Source: Deltaproteobacteria bacterium RBG_16_54_18 (GTDB taxonomy: Bacteria > Desulfobacterota > B13-G15 > RBG-16-54-18). Taken from it: a stretch of DNA of 13,779 nt. Positions 1 to 7,519 of this stretch are shown here, in pieces. Position 1 is the stretch's first letter; each line of letters starts with the position of its first letter. The position numbers were made by a program, and so were the translations under genes. The stretch lies in NCBI GenBank assembly GCA_001797935.1, contig MGQT01000093.1, positions 10,005-23,783 on the forward strand, given 5' to 3'. The notes under the pieces were generated by a model, which was given only the letters and a program-made list of their open reading frames with translations, did not search any database and was not told where the DNA came from.

Positions 1-118
1 CTGTTGGGAACCAATAGTCAGCCTTAGAAAACAAGGGGTTTCCCGGCATATCATCAAGCACTTTACCGTCAAGGGCTCGGACACAGGCTGCGAACTCTTT
101 TTCAATGTTAATTTTCAT
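1..118 (-). CDS. Unrecognised protein, N-terminal fragment
   Basis: The first 39 codons of a leftward gene that runs off the left edge of the window. The visible protein begins MKINIEKEFAACVRALDGK and continues VLDDMPGNPLFSKADYWFP; it has no signal peptide or membrane segment, so the product is probably cytoplasmic. A second in-frame ATG lies two codons upstream (start at 124), and neither start has a strong Shine-Dalgarno site (the sequence just upstream is GTAAGAAATA). The reading frame is open to the edge and a good promoter lies about 50 bases upstream, which is why I take it as a real gene. I do not recognise the family, and too little is visible to infer a function. Confidence 0.55.
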   Translation of the reverse strand, partial: MKINIEKEFAACVRALDGKVLDDMPGNPLFSKADYWFPT

Positions 119-175
119 CCGCATTATTTCTTACGGCAAAACATTTACTTTTAAGGTTATTCTACTGTTGTTAGC

Positions 176-205
176 ATCATAAATCTAATTATGAGGGGGT
201 GTCAA
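176..205 (-). promoter_or_regulatory. Sigma70-type promoter for the left-edge gene
   Basis: Reading leftward, a perfect TTGACA (200-205) is followed by an 18-base spacer and TATGAT (176-181), a five-of-six match to TATAAT. The predicted transcript start near 168-170 gives a leader of about 50 bases before the start codon at 118 or 124. It is assigned by motif only. Confidence 0.55.
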
Positions 206-229
206 TCACCTTTGGTATCGTTGTAGACT

Positions 230-256
230 GTGCCGCATCTTTCCCTGGATGGGCAC
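230..256 (-). repeat. Imperfect hairpin downstream of the methyltransferase gene
   Basis: GTGCC (230-234) plus CATC (236-239) pair with GATG (248-251) plus GGCAC (252-256), giving nine base pairs with one bulged base and an eight-base loop. It lies about 60 bases beyond the methyltransferase stop codon. No U-run follows on either strand, so it is not a standard intrinsic terminator; it could be an RNA 3'-end stabiliser. The rest of 119-317 shows only the promoter of the left-edge gene. Confidence 0.3.
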
Positions 257-317
257 GGAGCGGTTCTTTTCGAGGTCAAAGTATACGATGAGCGCCTTTC
301 TTTCGGCAACGATTGCA

Positions 318-1430
318 TTATCTTTGCAATTTTTTACCGCTGCGGCGTGGTTTACTGTCCTTAGCTCGACGTTGTTGCTGGGCCTTGAGTGCAGGTTTCA
401 TCGCTGCCTGTTGGCTGGCGCCGGGCAGGGAACGGAAACGGGTGGGTCGCAGCGGTTGCAAGCCGGCTGCGCGTTGCCAGTCCGCGATCTCCGCCAGCGA
501 CCAACTCCCCGACTGGCTCGTGTTGGCAAAGTAGAGGTCAGTGAGCAGAACAAGCATCGGCTCTTTGGCGGATGAGGGGCGGAGCATATCCTGGATTGCC
601 AGCACACCGCCGGGGCGTAATGCCCGCGCCGCCCGTTTCACGAGATCGCGATTGGTGGCCTCGTCACAGTGATGGGCGAACTGCGAGATAAATATCAGAT
701 CCCACTCGTTAATTCCCAGATCGTCCGTGAGGGCGTTACCGACGCGATGCACCACGCGGTCGCCCATCCCTTCATTGGCCAGCATCGGTGCGGCGTGTTT
801 GACTGCCTCGGGGATGTCGAGGACGACGGCGCGCAACTGACGGTAACGGCGGCAGAAGGCGACGGAGAAGAGACCGTGTGCGCCTCCGACGTCGAGCATG
901 GCATGCGGATTTTTCGGCATCGGCGTCCGCCACACGACCTCAAAAGTCTGAAAACGCGTCACCGCCCGCATGGCGCGTTGATAGATCCCCCATCCGTCGT
1001 CGGACAACATTGCGTGAATCTTGAGCGGTATGCCGGTGCGCACGTACTCTTCATAGTGTTCTATCCATTCCCACTCGGTAAAGTGGAACAGCATCTTGTC
1101 GTAGATTGATCGGGGGCTGTCCCGGAGAAGCCACTTCCGAGACAAGGACGTGAGGGTGTAGCCGTCTTTCTTCATGCGGAGATACTGAGCGCCGACGAGC
1201 GCGTTGAGGAGCTTGATGGTTGCATGGGGATCGGTTTGGCACTGTGCCGCGATTTCAACGGCAGTGAGCGGACCGGGTGCGAGCGCCTCGAAGATGCCGA
1301 GTTTTGTTCCGGCCATCACGGTTCGGGCCAGCATCAAGGCTACTTGCGTATCGAATATCGGCCTCGGCACGAGGTTGGTTGCCAGCAGAAGGCGCTCAAG
1401 CAGATTTTCAGAAATGACACCAAGTTTCAT
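318..1430 (-). CDS. SAM-dependent O-methyltransferase-like protein
   Basis: A 370-residue protein with the layout of the plant-type/acetylserotonin O-methyltransferase family (methyltransferase family 2). An N-terminal winged-helix dimerisation region (about 38-105, LGIFEALAPGPLTAVEIA) precedes a Rossmann methyltransferase domain. The SAM motif LDVGGAHG is at 179-186, the acidic residue expected to contact the SAM ribose is in VVLDIPEAV (D205), and ALRPGGVLAIQDM is at 270-282. A histidine pair sits at 253-254, near where family members place the catalytic His; this assignment is tentative. The substrate cannot be read from the sequence. AGAGGT lies six bases before ATG. The gene starts 13 bases after the acetolactate decarboxylase stop, so the two are probably co-transcribed. 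Oddly, the last 25 or so residues are an Arg/Lys/Gln-rich tail that looks disordered. No signal peptide, so cytoplasmic. The fold assignment is firm; the role is not. Confidence 0.85.
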   Translation of the reverse strand: MKLGVISENLLERLLLATNLVPRPIFDTQVALMLARTVMAGTKLGIFEALAPGPLTAVEIAAQCQTDPHATIKLLNALVGAQYLRMKKDGYTLTSLSRKWLLRDSPRSIYDKMLFHFTEWEWIEHYEEYVRTGIPLKIHAMLSDDGWGIYQRAMRAVTRFQTFEVVWRTPMPKNPHAMLDVGGAHGLFSVAFCRRYRQLRAVVLDIPEAVKHAAPMLANEGMGDRVVHRVGNALTDDLGINEWDLIFISQFAHHCDEATNRDLVKRAARALRPGGVLAIQDMLRPSSAKEPMLVLLTDLYFANTSQSGSWSLAEIADWQRAAGLQPLRPTRFRSLPGASQQAAMKPALKAQQQRRAKDSKPRRSGKKLQR

Positions 1431-1443
1431 ACGGTTACCTCTT

Positions 1444-2226
1444 TTACTCCTGTTCTATTTTTTTCAACTCCTTACCGCGATCCTTACCGGGGTCTGACTG
1501 AAGGAGCATTCCAGTCTGTTGCGGCAGCACCATGTAAAATTCGGTGGTATAGTCGATGTCAATGGTTACGTCCTTGATCTGACACGCGAGGAGATGGCCG
1601 CCGGCCTTTCTGTCCGCCGTGATAAAATGGAAGTGGTAGCCGGGGACATTGACCCCCTTGACAGATTCCGGGCACCAGAAACCGACGATCGTTCCCTTGA
1701 CGTCGTGAAATTCAAAGATCGTCTGCCCCTTTACCGCCTCGATAAGAGGAGGGTAGGGCTCCTTCTGCCGGGGGACACTGCGGGTCTTGATATATTTAAA
1801 AGTACCCGCGATTTTAACCGCGTAAAAGATGCCTTTATCCAGGATCAATTCATCCAGATAGTGTTGCATTCCCTCATAGTCCATTCCGGTTTGTACTGGC
1901 ACGGTTTTGTCGTTATCAAACACCGTTATTACGGCAAAAGGGGTGGTCATGGAGTCGGGGACAGGATAGGCAATACCGTCGGCCTTGATTTGATAGAATT
2001 TCCCTTCCAGAACGATCATCTCCCCGTCGAGGGCATCAAGGGTTCCAATCCCAAAGTCACCATATCGTTTCAGCTGACCGATAGTCATCTCCCCTCGGTA
2101 TGCCCCATCCATTAATGCGTTAATCGTAGATATCTGAAATAAAGTATCATTGCCATAGGGTGATCCGGCGCACCCCGTAAAAGAAAAGATGAATATCGAT
2201 AAAATGAAATAGATAATAATTTTCAT
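1444..2226 (-). CDS. budA: Alpha-acetolactate decarboxylase, predicted lipoprotein
   Basis: A 260-residue enzyme of the acetolactate decarboxylase family (BudA/AlsD), which converts (S)-2-acetolactate to (R)-acetoin and CO2. Family marks: FGIGTLDALDGEMIVLEG at 58-75 with a conserved acidic residue (E69), TRSVPRQ with the active-site Arg at 148-154 (R149), and HFHFITADRKAGGH with the three zinc ligands H198, H200 and H211. The N-terminus is a hydrophobic signal ending in FTGC, a lipobox-like site with Cys19 as lipidation residue, so the mature enzyme should be anchored outside the cytoplasm. Most characterised bacterial forms are cytoplasmic; the Brevibacillus enzyme is secreted. AGAGG lies about seven bases before ATG. 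No acetolactate synthase or butanediol dehydrogenase gene is near; the next gene is a methyltransferase. The enzyme call is firm, the lipoprotein call fairly firm (Phe at the -3 position is less usual than Leu). Confidence 0.9.
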   Translation of the reverse strand: MKIIIYFILSIFIFSFTGCAGSPYGNDTLFQISTINALMDGAYRGEMTIGQLKRYGDFGIGTLDALDGEMIVLEGKFYQIKADGIAYPVPDSMTTPFAVITVFDNDKTVPVQTGMDYEGMQHYLDELILDKGIFYAVKIAGTFKYIKTRSVPRQKEPYPPLIEAVKGQTIFEFHDVKGTIVGFWCPESVKGVNVPGYHFHFITADRKAGGHLLACQIKDVTIDIDYTTEFYMVLPQQTGMLLQSDPGKDRGKELKKIEQE

Positions 2227-2294
2227 AGGTTAACCTCTCTTCTTGAGAAACAGTATATGATACGATGAGCTGCCCCTCGGCTCTGTAATGCTTT

Positions 2295-2322
2295 AGTATA
2301 CAACGCAGCTTGCCAAGATCAA
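2295..2322 (-). promoter_or_regulatory. Candidate promoter for the acetolactate decarboxylase gene
   Basis: Leftward TTGATC (2317-2322), a 16-base spacer and TATACT (2295-2300). This gives a leader of roughly 60 bases before the start codon at 2226. It lies back to back with the candidate promoter of the corrinoid operon, whose -35 element begins 20 bases away. Motif evidence only. Confidence 0.4.
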
Positions 2323-2341
2323 AGGATTTCGCGAAAAGGTA

Positions 2342-2370
2342 TTGACAGCTTAGGCGGTTCCTGTTAATGA
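2342..2370 (+). promoter_or_regulatory. Candidate promoter for the corrinoid uptake operon
   Basis: A perfect TTGACA (2342-2347), then a 17-base spacer and TAATGA (2365-2370). The -10 match is poor, but TGT immediately before it resembles an extended -10. Transcription from here would begin about 25 bases before the riboswitch core, which is the expected arrangement. The -35 is convincing; the -10 is uncertain. Confidence 0.35.
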
Positions 2371-2399
2371 GAGACTGACAATTGAATAATTCCTCATGA

Positions 2400-2560
2400 T
2401 GCGGGTGCCGATACGGCATAAGAGGGAATCCCGTGAAAAGCGGGAGCGGTCCCGCCGCTGTGACCGGGGACGAAAGCTGCTTGAGCCACTTGTCCGGAAG
2501 ACCGGGCTGGGAAGGCGCGGCAAGTAGGATGATCCGGGAGCCAGAAGACCTGCCCACATC
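2400..2560 (+). promoter_or_regulatory. Cobalamin riboswitch upstream of btuB
   Basis: A complete cobalamin-sensing aptamer. In order: GGTGCC (2404-2409), AAGAGGGAATCCCGTG (about 2420-2435), the CCCG/CGGG hairpin with an A-rich loop, GGTCCCGCCGCTGTGA (about 2448-2463), GCCACT (2485-2490), GGGAAGG (2509-2515), GATGATCC (2528-2535) and the B12 box GCCAGAAGACCTGCC (2540-2554). These are the conserved blocks of the family in the right order. It precedes a terminator and a TonB-dependent receptor gene. Known members bind adenosylcobalamin or related cobalamins and switch the downstream genes off when the ligand is present. Confidence 0.95.
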
Positions 2561-2626
2561 AGAGACCGGCATCCCCTTCGAGGATGGGGGGGGTGGTGGT
2601 ATAAGGGCGAAGGAAACTGGGTGCAG

Positions 2627-2660
2627 CCCTCAGGTTTATTACCTGAGGGTTTTTTTATTT
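2627..2660 (+). terminator. Intrinsic terminator serving as riboswitch output
   Basis: CCCTCAGG (2627-2634) pairs perfectly with CCTGAGGG (2642-2649) across a seven-base loop, followed directly by seven Ts, an A and more Ts. It lies between the cobalamin aptamer and the btuB ribosome-binding site, so it most likely stops transcription when corrinoid is bound. A further hairpin (CATCC/GGATG around a CTTCG-containing loop, about 2570-2586) lies between aptamer and terminator and may take part in the switch. The btuB Shine-Dalgarno GGAGGT (2678-2683) is free of the terminator stem, which favours transcriptional over translational control. Confidence 0.9.
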
Positions 2661-2688
2661 TTTAACAATCTTATTCGGGAGGTGTACT

Positions 2689-4722
2689 ATGGGAAGGCTT
2701 TGGATCGGTGTTTTGGGAAGTATCGTCATCTGCCTGGGAATCATCGGGCAGGCAGGCGCCGCTCAAACAGAGGGGGTAGAGCTTGAGGAGGTCGTGGTCA
2801 CCGCGACGAGGGACAAGGCAGAGGAGCGCCAGGTGCCTTATAATGTCTCTGTAATAACCAAGGAAGAAATCCAGCGCTCCAATGCGCAGAACGTAGCCGA
2901 TGTGCTCCGCAGCGTTCCTTCGGTAACGGTGACCAACACAACGGCAAACCCCAAGGGGGCATCTGTAGACATCCGGGGATTCGGTGAAACGGCATCCATG
3001 AATACCCTGGTCCTGGTAGATGGCAGAAGGGTGAATGCGATTGATATCAGCGGCACCGACTGGTCACAGATCCCCCTCGATCAAATTGAGAGGATTGAGG
3101 TGATCAGGGGTGGCGGCAGCGTCCTGTATGGTGATAACGCCGTCGGCGGGGTAATAAACATCATTACCAAAAAGGGAGCGGGGAAGCCAACTATCCAGGC
3201 GGAGGCAGTGGGGGGGAGCTACGGGTTGAATATCCAAAGGGCATCGTCTCAGGGGACCGTGCGCGATTTTCGTTATGAAGTTCACGCGAGACACGAAAAC
3301 ACTGTCGGATTCCGTGATAACGGCAATTATGACGGGCAGGACTACGGCGCGAGCATAGGATATGATATCGGAGACTTCATCAAGCTCGATGTCTCCGGTA
3401 ACTACCATTATGATAAGTACGGCCTGCCCGGCGCCCTGAGTCATCAAGACCTGCATACGTGGGCGGATAGAAATGATACCAAGACCCCGGATGATCAGGG
3501 GTGGACCGAGGATTACTTCGCCAGATTTAACGGAGAGCTCGACCTGAAGAAGTGGGGGAGAATTATTATGGACTTTTCCTACAGGAATCGGGTGAATATG
3601 TCAGAAGTGCATTACGTAGATTTCTTCACCGGATCGTCGGTGACAGCTGATCAAGACAATAAAATTCCAACCTTTGGTTTCGTCCCACGGTGGATTTGGG
3701 AAAAGGATTTTTTGCGTTTTCATAACAAGTTGATCGCTGGTTTCGATTATTACTGGTCTAATGCAAAAATTGAGGGTCATGACTCACTTTATGGTGATCC
3801 TGCCATGGGATTTCTTTCAAAAACTGCGGATATAGAGAGACAAATCTGGGCGCTCTATTTTCATGATGATTTTTCTCTCCTGAAGAACCTGATTTTTTCT
3901 TGCGGTTACCGTTATGAGTCGGTAGAAAACAATTTTCAGGGATCAAGCTACTTTTTTGGCTGGTCTTCTTTTAATGATAGAAAGGACGATACCATGCATT
4001 CCTGGGAAGTCGGTCTTACCTATCTTTTTTTGGATAATTCCAAGGTATATAGTAGGATCTCGAATTCTTATCGTTATCCTGCCATAGATGAGTACTTCTC
4101 AGTCTGGACCGGTCTCAATACCAGCTTGCAACCCCAGCAGGGGATTAGTTATGAAGTCGGGGTGGATCACTTTTTTACCAAGGCAATTAGGGCGGGACTC
4201 ACCTTCTTCTGGACAGACCTTGATAAGGAGATTTATTTTAATCCATCAACATTTGCCAATGACAACTACGATAAGACCAGCCATTGGGGCTTGGAGTTTT
4301 CAGCAGAGGCAAAACCGTGGGAATGGCTTAAACTCTGGGCAAATTATACGTATACCGAGGCGAAGATTACGGCAGGCACATATAAGGGGAATGAGGTGCC
4401 CGGTGTACCCAATCATAAGGTAAATTTTGGTGTCGGTGTTACCCCGCTCGAGGGCCTTGGAATAGATCTCTGGGCCAACTATGTGGGTGAGCGGCGGTTT
4501 ATCAGTGATCAGCCTAATGTGGTGTCTAAACTGGGTGACTATATGACGGCAAACGCCAAGGTCTCGTATACATGGAAATTCATTACCGCCTTTGTGGGGG
4601 TGAACAATATATTCAATGAAGAATATTCAGAATATGGTGTATGTAACCCCACGAGCGGCGCGAGGAATTATTACCCCTCGCCCGGAGTAAATTTCTCGGG
4701 CGGTTTGAGCGTTAAATTTTAG
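2689..4722 (+). CDS. btuB: TonB-dependent outer-membrane corrinoid receptor
   Basis: A 677-residue outer-membrane gated beta-barrel that should import cobalamin or a related corrinoid using energy relayed by TonB. A signal peptide (1 to about 24, ending QAGA) is followed by the TonB box EEVVVTATR (33-41) and a plug domain (about 45-165) with typical blocks VDIRGFGE, LVLVDGRRVN, IERIEVIRGGGSVLYG and AVGGVINIITKK. The rest is barrel, with alternating aromatic strands, a TonB-receptor C-terminal region (VGVNNIFNEEYSEYG) and a terminal Phe as outer-membrane proteins need. GGAGGT lies five bases before ATG. First gene of the operon, behind a cobalamin riboswitch and terminator; the binding protein gene starts 44 bases downstream. 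The sequence alone cannot separate cobalamin from cobinamide or another corrinoid; the riboswitch and the importer genes make a corrinoid by far the best guess. Confidence 0.92.
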   Translation: MGRLWIGVLGSIVICLGIIGQAGAAQTEGVELEEVVVTATRDKAEERQVPYNVSVITKEEIQRSNAQNVADVLRSVPSVTVTNTTANPKGASVDIRGFGETASMNTLVLVDGRRVNAIDISGTDWSQIPLDQIERIEVIRGGGSVLYGDNAVGGVINIITKKGAGKPTIQAEAVGGSYGLNIQRASSQGTVRDFRYEVHARHENTVGFRDNGNYDGQDYGASIGYDIGDFIKLDVSGNYHYDKYGLPGALSHQDLHTWADRNDTKTPDDQGWTEDYFARFNGELDLKKWGRIIMDFSYRNRVNMSEVHYVDFFTGSSVTADQDNKIPTFGFVPRWIWEKDFLRFHNKLIAGFDYYWSNAKIEGHDSLYGDPAMGFLSKTADIERQIWALYFHDDFSLLKNLIFSCGYRYESVENNFQGSSYFFGWSSFNDRKDDTMHSWEVGLTYLFLDNSKVYSRISNSYRYPAIDEYFSVWTGLNTSLQPQQGISYEVGVDHFFTKAIRAGLTFFWTDLDKEIYFNPSTFANDNYDKTSHWGLEFSAEAKPWEWLKLWANYTYTEAKITAGTYKGNEVPGVPNHKVNFGVGVTPLEGLGIDLWANYVGERRFISDQPNVVSKLGDYMTANAKVSYTWKFITAFVGVNNIFNEEYSEYGVCNPTSGARNYYPSPGVNFSGGLSVKF

Positions 4723-4766
4723 GCTTTTTATAAACAAGGTGTGTACTGGCGAATCATAAAAGAAAA

Positions 4767-5687
4767 ATGGGGCGATCTGCCGGGGAAAAGCGAAGGTTGA
4801 TGTTGACAGCTCTCCTTTCTTTGTTAACGAGCCGGATGGCGGTAGCAAGGGGGGTGATCATCTTTGCTATCGCCGGTGTCTTGGTTTCATTGTTACCCGG
4901 CCATCTCCTCGCTGCGCCCCGCGACACAACCCCGAGGTGGATCATCTCCCTGGTCCCCAATGTTACTGAGGAGCTCTATGATTTAGGTGTGCAAGACCGT
5001 CTTATTGGGGTTACCATCTATTGTCAAAGACCCCCTGAGGCGCAATCCAAAGAGAGGGTAGGGGCCGTTGTTGAGGTGAATGTGGAGCGGATCATCAGCC
5101 TGCAACCCGATCTGATTATCGCCTCTCCACTCACCGACCATAAACAGATACAAAAGTTGCGGGCAGTCGGCCTCAGGGTAGAGGTCTTTCAGCCTTCGCA
5201 CGATTTCAAGCGGCTCTGCGATGACTTTCTGCAGCTCGGCCGTTTAGTAGGGGCCGAGCACAAGGCACAGGCGATTGTCAAACGCGCGGAGGAGCAGGTA
5301 GCCGGTATCGCGGCAAGGGTGCGGAAACTACCCGCGCCACGCGTCTTTGTCCAGATCGGGACACGCCCGCTCGTTGCCGTCGGCAAGGATTCCTTTCTCG
5401 ACGATTGCGTCGCCTTTGCCGGCGGGGTCAATATCGCCCACGAGGTAAAAACAAGCGTCTACAGCCGTGAAGAGGTGGTCCGCAGGAATCCCGATATCAT
5501 CCTTATCGCTCAGATGGGGCTGGCCGGCGAGGAGGAAAAGGCGGCATGGATGCGGTATAAGACCATCAAGGCCGTGCAGAGGGGGAGGATCTACATTGTG
5601 GATCCTTATCGTTTTTGCAGCCCTACGCCCCTCAGCTTTATCGAATCGGTGCAAGAACTGGCGAGGTTATTCCATGGCAGCGTATAG
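4767..5687 (+). CDS. btuF: Periplasmic corrinoid-binding protein (BtuF-like)
   Basis: A 306-residue class III periplasmic binding protein of the BtuF/FhuD type, which delivers substrate to the BtuCD importer. A hydrophobic export segment (about 28-50, ending LLAAP) is followed by the first lobe (ISLVPNVTEELYDLGVQDRL, 60-79; ISLQPDLIIAS, 110-120), a linking helix, and the second lobe (PRVFVQIGTRPLVAVG, 191-206; NPDIILIAQ, 241-249; RGRIYIVDP, 272-280). The start is uncertain. ATG at 4767 has only an A-rich upstream, ATG at 4800 has GAAGG just before it, and ATG at 4836 would give the most normal signal peptide length but has no clear Shine-Dalgarno. With the longest start the n-region is unusually long. 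Its stop overlaps the permease start by 14 bases, implying translational coupling. Metal-siderophore binding is possible for the family, but the riboswitch argues for corrinoid. Confidence 0.88.
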   Translation: MGRSAGEKRRLMLTALLSLLTSRMAVARGVIIFAIAGVLVSLLPGHLLAAPRDTTPRWIISLVPNVTEELYDLGVQDRLIGVTIYCQRPPEAQSKERVGAVVEVNVERIISLQPDLIIASPLTDHKQIQKLRAVGLRVEVFQPSHDFKRLCDDFLQLGRLVGAEHKAQAIVKRAEEQVAGIAARVRKLPAPRVFVQIGTRPLVAVGKDSFLDDCVAFAGGVNIAHEVKTSVYSREEVVRRNPDIILIAQMGLAGEEEKAAWMRYKTIKAVQRGRIYIVDPYRFCSPTPLSFIESVQELARLFHGSV

Positions 5688-6684
5688 ACAAACGGCGAGG
5701 TGGGGATGGATTGGTTATCTGACCATGCTCCTCGTCCTCGTTGCCCTTTTCTCCTTGGGTGTAGGGGGGGTGCACATCCCGCTCAAAAAAGTCATTTTCC
5801 TTCTCACTCACGGCAGAGGGACACCGGACTATACGATCCTCTTTACCGTGCGCCTGCCGCGCATCCTCCTTGGTCTGGCGGTAGGCGGGGGATTGGCCAT
5901 CGCGGGGGTGGTGCTCCAGGGGATGTTTCGCAATCCACTGGTGGAGCCTTACACCCTCGGCATCTCCGGAGGGGCGGCCTTGGGGGTGGCCCTGAATATC
6001 GTCGTCGGCGGACGCGCCGGATTAGGCCTTTTTTCTCTCCCCTTGAGCGGTTTTGCCGGCGGGGTGGGGGTCATGGCCGTAGTCTATCTCCTCAGCACGA
6101 GGGTGGCGATGCTCAAGCTCTCCCGTCTGCTCCTCATCGGGGTCATGGCGAGTTTTATTACGTCGTCGCTCATTATGCTCATTATGGCCATGACCAGGAC
6201 AGAAGACCTCCACGGCATCATCTTTTGGATCATGGGCTCTTTGCAGGAGCCGAATATTGCCCTGATATGGGTCATACTGGCAATTTCCCTGGGGGGGTTG
6301 CTCTGCGCCTTGTTCTATGCGGCGGACCTCAATGCCCTGTCGCTCGGCGAGGAAGAGGCCTTTCACCTCGGGGTAAAGGTGGAGCGGCTCAAGAAGGTCC
6401 TGTTTTTCTTGTCGTCTTTTGTTACCGGATGTTGTGTCTCGGTGTCGGGGATCATCGGGTTTGTCGGGTTGATCGTCCCCCATCTCCTGCGTCTTCTCGT
6501 CGGGGGGGACCACCGGATATTGATTATCACCTCGTACCTGGCAGGCGCCGTTTTTCTCATCCTCTGCGACACGCTGGCACGCGTTATCATGCCCCCGACG
6601 GAACTGCCGGTCGGAGTGATCACGGGTCTGCTCGGGGGCGGGGTCTTTATCTATGCCTTGACCAGGAAGGGGGTATCGCTTTGA
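5674..6684 (+). CDS. btuC: Corrinoid ABC transporter permease (BtuC/FecCD family)
   Basis: A 336-residue inner-membrane permease of the BtuC/FecCD family, forming the dimeric channel of the importer. Family blocks: VRLPRILLGLAVGGGLAIAG (59-78), NPLVEPYTLGISGGAALG (87-104), GIIGFVGLIVPHLLRLLVGG (259-278, the stretch around the coupling helices that contact the ATPase) and ELPVGVITGLLGGGVFIYAL (310-329). Around ten membrane segments are visible and length is normal for the family. I chose ATG at 5674, 14 bases inside the end of btuF: the longer in-frame reading back to 5467 lies within btuF and yields a non-family, Arg/Trp-rich extension. GCGAGG precedes the start. Its stop overlaps or nearly touches the start of the ATPase gene. 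Confidence 0.93.
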   Translation: MAAYRQTARWGWIGYLTMLLVLVALFSLGVGGVHIPLKKVIFLLTHGRGTPDYTILFTVRLPRILLGLAVGGGLAIAGVVLQGMFRNPLVEPYTLGISGGAALGVALNIVVGGRAGLGLFSLPLSGFAGGVGVMAVVYLLSTRVAMLKLSRLLLIGVMASFITSSLIMLIMAMTRTEDLHGIIFWIMGSLQEPNIALIWVILAISLGGLLCALFYAADLNALSLGEEEAFHLGVKVERLKKVLFFLSSFVTGCCVSVSGIIGFVGLIVPHLLRLLVGGDHRILIITSYLAGAVFLILCDTLARVIMPPTELPVGVITGLLGGGVFIYALTRKGVSL

Positions 6685-6692
6685 AGGCCCGC

Positions 6693-7481
6693 ATGATACT
6701 GGAGATCAAGGACATTTCAAGTGGCTATGGCAGGCGGATGGTCCTGACAGGGGTGAGCCTGCGGATCGAAAGGGGGGAGTTTCTGGGGATTATCGGCCCC
6801 AACGGCTCGGGGAAGACCACCCTGCTCAGGGCAATCAGCGGTTTTCTCCCCCTTGTTAAGGGGCATATTACCTTTGAGGGGCGGGGAAGAGAACAAATCA
6901 CGCGCCGCGAGCTGGCGCAAAAGATGGCCGTGGTCACACAATCATCGGACCAGACGCCCCTCTTTTCCGTGGAGGAGTTTGTTGTGTTGGGGCGGCTCCC
7001 CTATCGGGGCAACCTGCAATTTATGGAGACGACACGGGATGTCGAGGTGGCCGAGCGGGCCATGGAACTGACCGGCATCGGGCATCTTAAGAAACGGATG
7101 ATGGGGGAGCTCAGCGGCGGTGAGCGTCAATTGGTCTCTGTGGCCCGGGCCATTGCCCAGGAGCCCCGTTTATTGCTCCTGGATGAGCCCACGGCGCACC
7201 TCGATATCGGGCATCAGGTACAGATCATGGACCTCCTGCGGCAGCTCAACAGAGAGCATTCCCTCACCATCGTGATGGTGTTACACGACCTTCCCCTGGC
7301 GAGCCTCTCCTGTGAGAGGCTCGTGCTTCTTAACCAAGGCCGCGTGCGTAAGATCGGTCGTCCCGAGGCGGTCCTCACGCGCGGGGTTATCGAGGAGGTC
7401 TATAAGATATCAGTGAATATCATGAAGACGTCGCTCAAGGGAAGGCCTCTTATCCTGCCTGCCTTAGGAAAGGTCGTTTAA
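6693..7481 (+). CDS. btuD: Corrinoid ABC transporter ATPase (BtuD-like)
   Basis: A 262-residue ABC ATPase that powers the BtuC channel from the cytoplasmic side. All catalytic parts are present: Walker A GPNGSGKT (35-42), Q-loop Gln83 in VVTQSS, signature LSGGERQ (140-146), Walker B LLLLDEP (160-166) with catalytic Glu, D-loop region AHLD, and switch His198 (VLHD). ATG at 6693 has GAAGG five bases upstream. A TTG at 6681, overlapping the btuC stop as TTGA and preceded by AGGAAGGGGG, is a real alternative that would add four residues (LKAR). A much longer in-frame reading upstream is an out-of-frame shadow of btuC and not part of the protein. It is the last gene of the operon. The 38 bases to the convergent tonB gene contain no convincing terminator, only a small GTCGTT/AACGAC stem around the stop codon. 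Confidence 0.93.
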   Translation: MILEIKDISSGYGRRMVLTGVSLRIERGEFLGIIGPNGSGKTTLLRAISGFLPLVKGHITFEGRGREQITRRELAQKMAVVTQSSDQTPLFSVEEFVVLGRLPYRGNLQFMETTRDVEVAERAMELTGIGHLKKRMMGELSGGERQLVSVARAIAQEPRLLLLDEPTAHLDIGHQVQIMDLLRQLNREHSLTIVMVLHDLPLASLSCERLVLLNQGRVRKIGRPEAVLTRGVIEEVYKISVNIMKTSLKGRPLILPALGKVV

Positions 7482-7519
7482 ACAACGACTCACAGGGGGC
7501 TGCCGTATCTCCTTGCCTT

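Noticed and set aside
669..1109. Plus-strand open frame opposite the methyltransferase
   Set aside because: It is the antisense shadow of a gene with clear SAM motifs and has no ribosome site or recognisable domain.
1519..2115. Long plus-strand open frame of 198 codons opposite the acetolactate decarboxylase
   Set aside because: The minus-strand protein has complete zinc-ligand and active-site motifs; the plus-strand frame has no family pattern.
5467..5673. A 69-residue N-terminal extension of the permease
   Set aside because: It lies wholly within btuF in another frame and has no permease-like or signal sequence. ATG at 5674 gives the normal family length.
6022..6513. 163-codon minus-strand open frame opposite btuC
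   Set aside because: The composition is charged and His/Asp-rich, as expected for an antisense reading of a membrane-protein gene, and there is no ribosome site.
5700..6680. An apparent 593-residue protein with an extra N-terminal domain fused to the ATPase
   Set aside because: The first 327 or so residues are an out-of-frame reading of the btuC gene, rich in Arg, Pro and His with no family pattern. The genuine ATPase starts at 6681 or 6693.
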